From assembly GCA_017984755.1 (NCBI GenBank), contig JAGNYW010000001.1, positions 93,094 to 157,093 of the forward strand: a stretch of 64,000 nt of DNA, written 5' to 3'. Position 1 is the stretch's first letter. Each line of letters starts with the position of its first letter. The position numbers were made by a program, and so were the translations under genes. Shown here piece after piece: positions 59,228 to 64,000 of this stretch. The notes below the pieces were generated by a model. That model was not told the DNA's origin, ran no database searches, and worked only from the letters and a program-made list of their open reading frames with translations. The stretch is from Methyloversatilis sp. Lineage in GTDB: Bacteria > Pseudomonadota > Gammaproteobacteria > Burkholderiales > Rhodocyclaceae.

Positions 59228-59707
59228 ATGATCTTTCGCAACTGGGGCGCTTGTGCCCTTTCGGTCGCAGTGGCATTTTCGCTGGGCGGCATCGCCCACA
59301 ACGCGGAGGCGGCCCGCTCCTCCGCCAGCAGTCAGCAAATCAAGAAAAAGAATGTCCGGGTGGCTACCAAGGCGGTCTCCAAAAAGCGTGTCGTTGCTGC
59401 AGCTATACCGGTTCGCAGGCAGCTTGCATCTGCCGCACCGATCTTCCGCCCGCCCAAGGCGCCGGCGCAACGTCACTACGCGGTGGATGGCAGTACCTTC
59501 TACGCCGACGGTGTGCGCGTCCGTGCGGCAGGACTCGAATTGCTCGAAAGCTCTGCAGTGTCCAGCATGGGCAAGCAGAAGCTTCAGCAACTGCTCGATT
59601 CAGGTCGCGTCAGCATCGAGCCGCTGGGTATCAAGGATGGAGATGTGACGCTCGCACGCGTGCGGATCGACGGACAGGATGTAAGCGAACTGGCCTCGGC
59701 GCGCTGA
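59228..59707 (+). CDS. Secreted protein with nuclease-like (SNase/TNase-fold) C-terminus
   Basis: A 159-residue protein with a signal peptide (about 1-28, ending NAEAA), a Lys/Arg/Ala-rich middle (about 35-80) and a C-terminal domain that recalls staphylococcal-nuclease folds: VDGSTFYADGVRVRAAGLELLE resembles the family stretch DGDTF-x-x-DG-x-x-VRLAGIDAPE, followed by LLDSGRVSIEPLG and GDVTLARVRIDGQDVSELA. The catalytic Asp/Arg/Glu set is not clearly conserved and the domain is short, so enzymatic activity is doubtful. Function unknown. A terminator follows at 59797. Confidence 0.55.
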   Translation: MIFRNWGACALSVAVAFSLGGIAHNAEAARSSASSQQIKKKNVRVATKAVSKKRVVAAAIPVRRQLASAAPIFRPPKAPAQRHYAVDGSTFYADGVRVRAAGLELLESSAVSSMGKQKLQQLLDSGRVSIEPLGIKDGDVTLARVRIDGQDVSELASAR

Positions 59708-59794
59708 ATCTTCCGGTGCCGGCAATACAACCGAATGGAGAGGGGCTCGGCGGCTCGCGCGATCAACGCGGGATTCCCGCCGGTTTTCCGAAAA

Positions 59795-60223
59795 TCATCC
59801 CGCGGTCAATGCGGGATTTTTTTCGCCCTTCGAACCTGCAGAAGCTGGGGAGGCATCGGTAGCCTCGCCCTTTGTGCGTCCGGAATGTTCGGTTTCAGGA
59901 TGTGCTTCCGCCGGGGGATTTTCGCTGACCGAAACCTTCTTGTTGTGCGTCGGAAGCGTCGGCAGCACGACCTCGAGCTTGTTTTCGGTCATGTAGTCGT
60001 TCATTTCGCGCCAACCGGCAAAAACGGCGGACTTGGACGCTTTCGGATTCAACTTGTAGCAGTCCTCGATGGCGCGCCCCGCGTGCCTGCATGCAGCGCC
60101 CACGGCCTTGCCGTCCTGTTCCTTCTGCATCGCGGCGCGGTTCGGATCGGGGATCGGCAGCTTGTCACAGGCGGCGAAGCTGCCAGCCAGCAGTACGAGC
60201 AGTATGGATTGAACGACCTTCAC
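59795..60223 (-). CDS. Hypothetical lipoprotein
   Basis: A 142-residue protein from a GTG start at 60223 (MKVVQSILLVLLAGSFAAC): a lipoprotein signal with lipobox SFAAC. The mature part has a short helical domain with two cysteines (KAVGAACRHAGRAIEDCYKL), a pattern of small periplasmic or outer-membrane proteins, and a Pro/Ser/Glu/Lys-rich disordered tail. An alternative GTG at 60250 is in frame. It lies 93 bases downstream of ppk1 on the same strand. No family recognised. Confidence 0.55.
   Translation of the reverse strand: MKVVQSILLVLLAGSFAACDKLPIPDPNRAAMQKEQDGKAVGAACRHAGRAIEDCYKLNPKASKSAVFAGWREMNDYMTENKLEVVLPTLPTHNKKVSVSENPPAEAHPETEHSGRTKGEATDASPASAGSKGEKNPALTAG
59797..59823 (+). terminator. 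Terminator after secreted nuclease-like gene
   Basis: Arms ATCCCGC (59797-59803) and GCGGGAT (59811-59817) with a 7-base loop, followed by TTTTTT. It lies inside the 3' end of the convergent lipoprotein gene, whose last codons form part of the stem. Confidence 0.8.
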
Positions 60224-60316
60224 GTTGAACGTGGTCCGGATGGTAAGCACACATCCGGTTTACGGCTGTTTTTCCGCGTGCTTGAGTCGCTTTATGTGCA
60301 GTTCCTGCCAGGAAGC

Positions 60317-62413
60317 TTACTGTGTCCCGCGCGAATACTCGGCAAGCAGGGTTTCCTGGGCGCAGTGGCGAGCGGCGCGCGAAACGCGGCGGCGATACCG
60401 GCCATCCGGTTCCATTTCCCATGACTGGCTGTTGTCCAGCAGGTAGGGGCGCAACCCTTCCTTCATCACGCGTCGCTTGAGCTTCGGGTCGAGGATCGGA
60501 AAGGCCACCTCGATGCGGCGGAAGAAATTGCGCTCCATCCAGTCGGCACTGGCCAGATAAAGCTGCTCCTCGCCGTCTGCGTGGAAATGATAGATGCGCG
60601 AGTGCTCAAGGAAACGTCCGACGATCGAGCGTACGGTGATCCTTTCGGACAAGCCCGGCACGCCAGGGCGCAGCGCGCATACGCCACGAATGATCAGATC
60701 GATGTCCACGCCGGCCTGGCTTGCTTCATAAAGCGCCTCGATCGTCTCATCCTCGACCAGTGAATTCATCTTGGCGATGATGCGTGCCTTGCGTCCCTCG
60801 CGCGCAATCCCTGCTTCGCGCCGGATCGCGGCGATGACATTGCTGTGCAGCGTGAAGGGTGCCTGCCAGAGATGAGTCAGCGTACCGGCATGTCCGAGGC
60901 CGGTCAGCTGCTTGAATACTTCGTTGACGTCCTCGCCGATCTGTTCGTTGGCCGTCATCAGGCCGAAGTCGGTGTAGAAGCGCGCCGTACGCGGGTGATA
61001 GTTGCCGGTGCCGAGGTGCACGAATCGCCGGAAGCGGCGATGGCCGTCTATGTCCTCGCGCCGAACCACCATGAGCAGCTTGGCGTGGGTCTTGTAGCCG
61101 AAAACGCCGTAAACCACGTGCGCGCCGGCGTCTTCCAGACGCGATGCCCAATTGATGTTGGCCTCTTCGTCGAAGCGTGCCATCAGTTCCACGACGACGG
61201 TCACTTCCTTGCCCTTGTGCGCGGCGCGCACAAGCGCCTCCATCAGCACTGAATCCGTGCCGGTGCGATAGACCGTCATCTTGATCGCCACCACTTCGGG
61301 GTCATCGACTGCCTGCTGTACCAGATCGATGACCGGCGAGAAGGATTCGAACGGGTGGTGCAGCAGGATGTCCTGCCGGCGCAGCATGGCGAAGATGTCG
61401 TAGCGCTTTTCCATGGCGCGCGGAAGGGTCGGGGCGAAGGGCGGGTATTTGAGGTCGGGGCGATCCACCCAGTCCGGCACCTGCATGAGCCTGACCATGT
61501 TGACGATTCCCGGTGCCCGATAAAGGTCGTCTCGCGTGAGGTTGAACTGCTGCAACAGGAAATCCGCCATGTGTTCGGAACAATTGTCGGCAACTTCAAG
61601 CCGCACCGCGTCGCCGTAGTGGCGCTGCGGCAGTTCGCCCTGCAGCGCCTGACGCAGGTTCTTCACTTCTTCCTCGTCGAGGAACAGATCCGAATTCCGC
61701 GTCACGCGAAACTGGTAGCAGCCGAGTACATTCATGCCCTCGAAAAGATCGCCGACATTCATGTGCATGGCCGACGACAGGAATACGAAGCCGTTGTCGA
61801 CACCGGTGAGTTCCCTCGGCAGCTTGATCACGCGGGGCAGGGCTCTCGGCGCCTGCACGATGGCGTAGCGGGAACTGCGCCCGAAGGCGTCACGCCCCTC
61901 GAGTTCGACGGCGAAATTCAGGCTCTTGTTGAGCACGCGCGGGAACGGGTGTGACGGATCAAGCCCGATCGGCGTCAACACCGGCATCAGTTCGCGGGTG
62001 AAGTAGTCGCGAATCCAGCTGCGTTGTTCATCGGTCCATGCGCCACGGCGCAGGAAGGCGATACCTTCGGTTTCGAGCGCAGGAAGGATGACGTCGTTGA
62101 GCAGCGAGTACTGTTCGGCGATGAGCTGATGCGCCTCGCTGGCGATCAGGCGCAATGCCTCCTGCGCCGATCGTCCATCCGACGTGACGCCGCGTGCGCC
62201 CAGTTTCACCTGTTCGCGCAGGCCGCCGATGCGAACCTCGAAGAACTCGTCGAGGTTGCTCGATACGATGCACAGGAATTTCAGTCGCTCCAGCAGCGGC
62301 ACACGGTCATCCGCAGCCTGGGCAAGCACCCGTCGGTTGAAGGCGATCAGCGAAAGTTCGCGGTTGATGAAGTGATCGGGCGCGAAACGTGGAACCGGCA
62401 GGATGGGACTCAT
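60317..62413 (-). CDS. ppk1: Polyphosphate kinase 1
   Basis: Makes inorganic polyphosphate from ATP. It has 698 residues. The N-terminal domain begins FINRELSLIAFNRRVL and includes SSNLDEFFEVRIGG; the phosphorylated active-site histidine is His443 in GYKTHAKLLMVVRRE; other conserved parts are VELMARFDEEANINW, FVHLGTGNYHP and the C-terminal RRIEVAFPILDPKLK. The ATG at 62413 gives the family N-terminus; the frame extends 51 codons upstream without similarity. It is divergent from ppx, with 151 bases between the two starts. Confidence 0.97.
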   Translation of the reverse strand: MSPILPVPRFAPDHFINRELSLIAFNRRVLAQAADDRVPLLERLKFLCIVSSNLDEFFEVRIGGLREQVKLGARGVTSDGRSAQEALRLIASEAHQLIAEQYSLLNDVILPALETEGIAFLRRGAWTDEQRSWIRDYFTRELMPVLTPIGLDPSHPFPRVLNKSLNFAVELEGRDAFGRSSRYAIVQAPRALPRVIKLPRELTGVDNGFVFLSSAMHMNVGDLFEGMNVLGCYQFRVTRNSDLFLDEEEVKNLRQALQGELPQRHYGDAVRLEVADNCSEHMADFLLQQFNLTRDDLYRAPGIVNMVRLMQVPDWVDRPDLKYPPFAPTLPRAMEKRYDIFAMLRRQDILLHHPFESFSPVIDLVQQAVDDPEVVAIKMTVYRTGTDSVLMEALVRAAHKGKEVTVVVELMARFDEEANINWASRLEDAGAHVVYGVFGYKTHAKLLMVVRREDIDGHRRFRRFVHLGTGNYHPRTARFYTDFGLMTANEQIGEDVNEVFKQLTGLGHAGTLTHLWQAPFTLHSNVIAAIRREAGIAREGRKARIIAKMNSLVEDETIEALYEASQAGVDIDLIIRGVCALRPGVPGLSERITVRSIVGRFLEHSRIYHFHADGEEQLYLASADWMERNFFRRIEVAFPILDPKLKRRVMKEGLRPYLLDNSQSWEMEPDGRYRRRVSRAARHCAQETLLAEYSRGTQ

Positions 62414-62564
62414 ACGCTGGGCTGTCTGGCTGTGGAAATTCAGAACGACATTGTGTGACAGAAGTACTAAGAAATTATTACCTTGCTGGAAGACTAATGC
62501 TGCAAAGGCTTGCTGGCGACCGACTGTTAAACTCCGTGCCTGTTGATTCACTGTATTCCGTTGC

Positions 62565-64000
62565 ATGACCTACGAACTTCTCGCAGCAGTCGATCTCGGA
62601 TCGAACAGCTTCCGGCTGCAGGTGGCCCGCGTCGTCGATGACCAGATCTATCCGCTTGACGGTCTCAAGGAAACCGTTCGGCTGGCTGCCGGCCTCGGTC
62701 ACGGCAAGCTGCTCGACGGGCCATCGCAGTTGCGTGCCATTGAGGCGCTGTCGCGCTTCAATGAGCGCCTGCGGGGCTTTGCGCCGGATCAGGTGCGCGC
62801 GGTCGCGACCAATACCCTGCGTGTGGCGAAGAACGCACCGCAGCTGCTGCAGCAGGCGGAAGCCGCGCTCGGCTTCCCGATAGAGGTGATCGCGGGGCGC
62901 GAAGAAGCGCGGCTCATCTATGTCGGTGTTGCGCATACGCTGCCGAATCCGTCCAGTCAGCAATTGGTGGTGGATATCGGGGGCGGTTCAACCGAATTCA
63001 TTGTCGGTCGAAGCTTCGAACCGCTGGCGCTCGAGTCGCTTTATATGGGCTGTGTCGCCTTCAGCCTGAAGTACTTCCCGGACGGCCGGATAGACAAGCG
63101 ATCCCTCCGCGAGGCCGAGTTGGCCGCCCGGAGAGAGCTTGAAACGATCGAACACGGCTTCCGCGATCTGGGATGGGATGAAGCTGTGGGTTCGAGCGGT
63201 ACCGCTCGAGCCCTGCTCGACATCATGGAGCTCTACGGCTGGAGCCACGGTGCGCTCACCCGCGACGGCATGGAGAAGCTGCGCGCGATGCTGCTGCGCA
63301 GCGGTGATGTGAATCGTCTGGGCATACCGGGTTTCCGCGCTGAACGCCTGCCGGTACTCCCCGGTGGTTTTGCCATCATGGCGGCCATATTCGACGCCTT
63401 CGATCTCGACCGGATGAGTTTTTCGGAGGGCGCGCTCAGGCTCGGCGTTCTGTATGACTTGCTGGGTCGCTACCACCATCAGGATCTGCGCGATGCGACG
63501 GTGCTGCAGTTCATGCGCCGTTACCAGGTGGACAAGCGTCAGTCGGATCGCGTGCATGCGACGGCCTTGCGCCTGCTGAGTGACCTATATCCCTCCTATC
63601 CTGACGACCATCCGGATTTTCAGCTGCTCAGCTGGGCAGCCCGGCTTCACGAGATAGGTATTTCGGTGGCCCACGCCGGGTACCACAAGCACAGCGCCTA
63701 CATCGTCGGCAATGCCGATATGCCGGGCTTTTCGCGCATGGATCAGTCGCGTCTGGCGCGCGTCGTGCTGGCGCACCGGGGCAAGCTTGAAAAGGTCAAT
63801 TCCGCGTCGGCCGACACGCGAGACTGGCCACTCATCCTGTGTCTCCGTCTGGCGGCGCTGATGCATCGCAGCCGTGAAGATTTCGCTGATCTGCCGCTGC
63901 GGCTGGAGCGAACTGCGCTGGGTTACCTGCTCGTCGTGCGGGCCGAGTGGCTCACCGGCTCACCGCTGACGGCCGCCAGCCTGCACGATGAAGTGCGCCT
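62565..64000 (+). CDS. ppx: Exopolyphosphatase Ppx/GppA (3' end beyond window)
   Basis: Splits terminal phosphate from polyphosphate and may hydrolyse pppGpp. The visible 478 residues start at ATG 62565 (MTYELLAAVDLGSNSFRLQV) and the frame is open to the window edge, probably lacking a few dozen residues. Actin-like fold motifs: phosphate 1 DLGSNSFRL, EEARLIYVGV, phosphate 2 VVDIGGGSTEFIVG and GSSGTARAL. The C-terminal HD-like helical domain (about 310-478) has LSWAARLHEIGISVAHAGYH, so it is the long Ppx/GppA type. It is divergent from ppk1: the opposing enzymes of polyphosphate metabolism sit side by side. Confidence 0.95.
   Translation, partial: MTYELLAAVDLGSNSFRLQVARVVDDQIYPLDGLKETVRLAAGLGHGKLLDGPSQLRAIEALSRFNERLRGFAPDQVRAVATNTLRVAKNAPQLLQQAEAALGFPIEVIAGREEARLIYVGVAHTLPNPSSQQLVVDIGGGSTEFIVGRSFEPLALESLYMGCVAFSLKYFPDGRIDKRSLREAELAARRELETIEHGFRDLGWDEAVGSSGTARALLDIMELYGWSHGALTRDGMEKLRAMLLRSGDVNRLGIPGFRAERLPVLPGGFAIMAAIFDAFDLDRMSFSEGALRLGVLYDLLGRYHHQDLRDATVLQFMRRYQVDKRQSDRVHATALRLLSDLYPSYPDDHPDFQLLSWAARLHEIGISVAHAGYHKHSAYIVGNADMPGFSRMDQSRLARVVLAHRGKLEKVNSASADTRDWPLILCLRLAALMHRSREDFADLPLRLERTALGYLLVVRAEWLTGSPLTAASLHDEVR

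Noticed and set aside
62414-62564. Pho box between ppk1 and ppx
   Set aside because: I looked for CTGTCAT-like direct repeats with 11-base spacing and found no convincing pair.
1-64000. Mobile elements, CRISPR arrays, tRNA genes
   Set aside because: No transposase or integrase, no regular spaced repeats and no cloverleaf-like sequence were seen on reading both strands.

Overview
This is a contiguous, gene-dense, high-GC chromosomal segment. Its content is typical of a betaproteobacterium, most likely Rhodocyclales-like or a related group; that placement rests on gene order and protein style, not on a search. I saw no tRNA or rRNA genes, insertion sequences, prophage or CRISPR array. No gap between genes exceeds 300 bases; the longest, about 270 bases, lies around the iron-box region at 23.5-23.8 kb.

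Layout. 0-6.9 kb: the 3' part of rnr, then rlmB, the rpsF-priB-rpsR-rplI ribosomal operon with a strong terminator, dnaB behind a promoter with a perfect DnaA box, and an AsmA-like envelope protein. 6.9-9.8 kb (minus): a peroxide-flavoured cluster of a Mth938-like protein, peroxiredoxin Q, PIN-PhoH ATPase and an OhrR-like regulator. 10-15.8 kb: alaA, a GNAT protein and hom, then an HPP/CBS membrane protein (minus) and thrC. 15.9-19.4 kb: an HDOD protein, then a c-di-GMP (GEMM-I) riboswitch in front of a large DUF1631 protein. 19.4-21.2 kb: secreted helical proteins, an ECF-like sigma factor and a one-helix putative anti-sigma. 21.3-26 kb: an isochorismatase-like hydrolase, then a divergent iron set (PKHD hydroxylase with FMN hydroxy-acid oxidase, and a FecA-like TonB receptor) around a Fur-box-like palindrome. 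26-30.8 kb (minus): a cytochrome c lipoprotein, a tiny membrane ORF, nadC, an EamA exporter, nnr and pdeM. 30.9-41.3 kb: a GGDEF-EAL protein, an Lhr-type helicase, tag, a PatZ-like acyl-CoA synthetase/acetyltransferase and a histidine kinase. 41.4-44.4 kb: a methyltransferase, mnmH, tesA and ybbA.

44.5-53.1 kb (minus) is the most notable block: eight genes, nearly all with overlapping stop and start codons. They encode a radical-SAM ArsS-type protein, a sodium:solute symporter, a metallophosphoesterase, a TVP38/TMEM64-FAD-disulfide reductase fusion, two glycosyltransferases of the rSAM/selenodomain-associated (arsenosugar) families, a secreted DUF3047 protein and an FAD oxidoreductase resembling the N-terminal half of fused SelD proteins. 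Neither ArsM nor SelD is in the window. The block looks like one coupled biosynthesis/transport operon whose product cannot be told from sequence.

53.2-64 kb: acuI, two tandem cytochromes c, minCDE extended by a spermidine-synthase-like gene, an unusual Hsp33, an ArsC/YffB-like protein, a secreted mini nuclease-like protein, a lipoprotein, and divergent ppk1 and ppx (ppx is cut by the window end).
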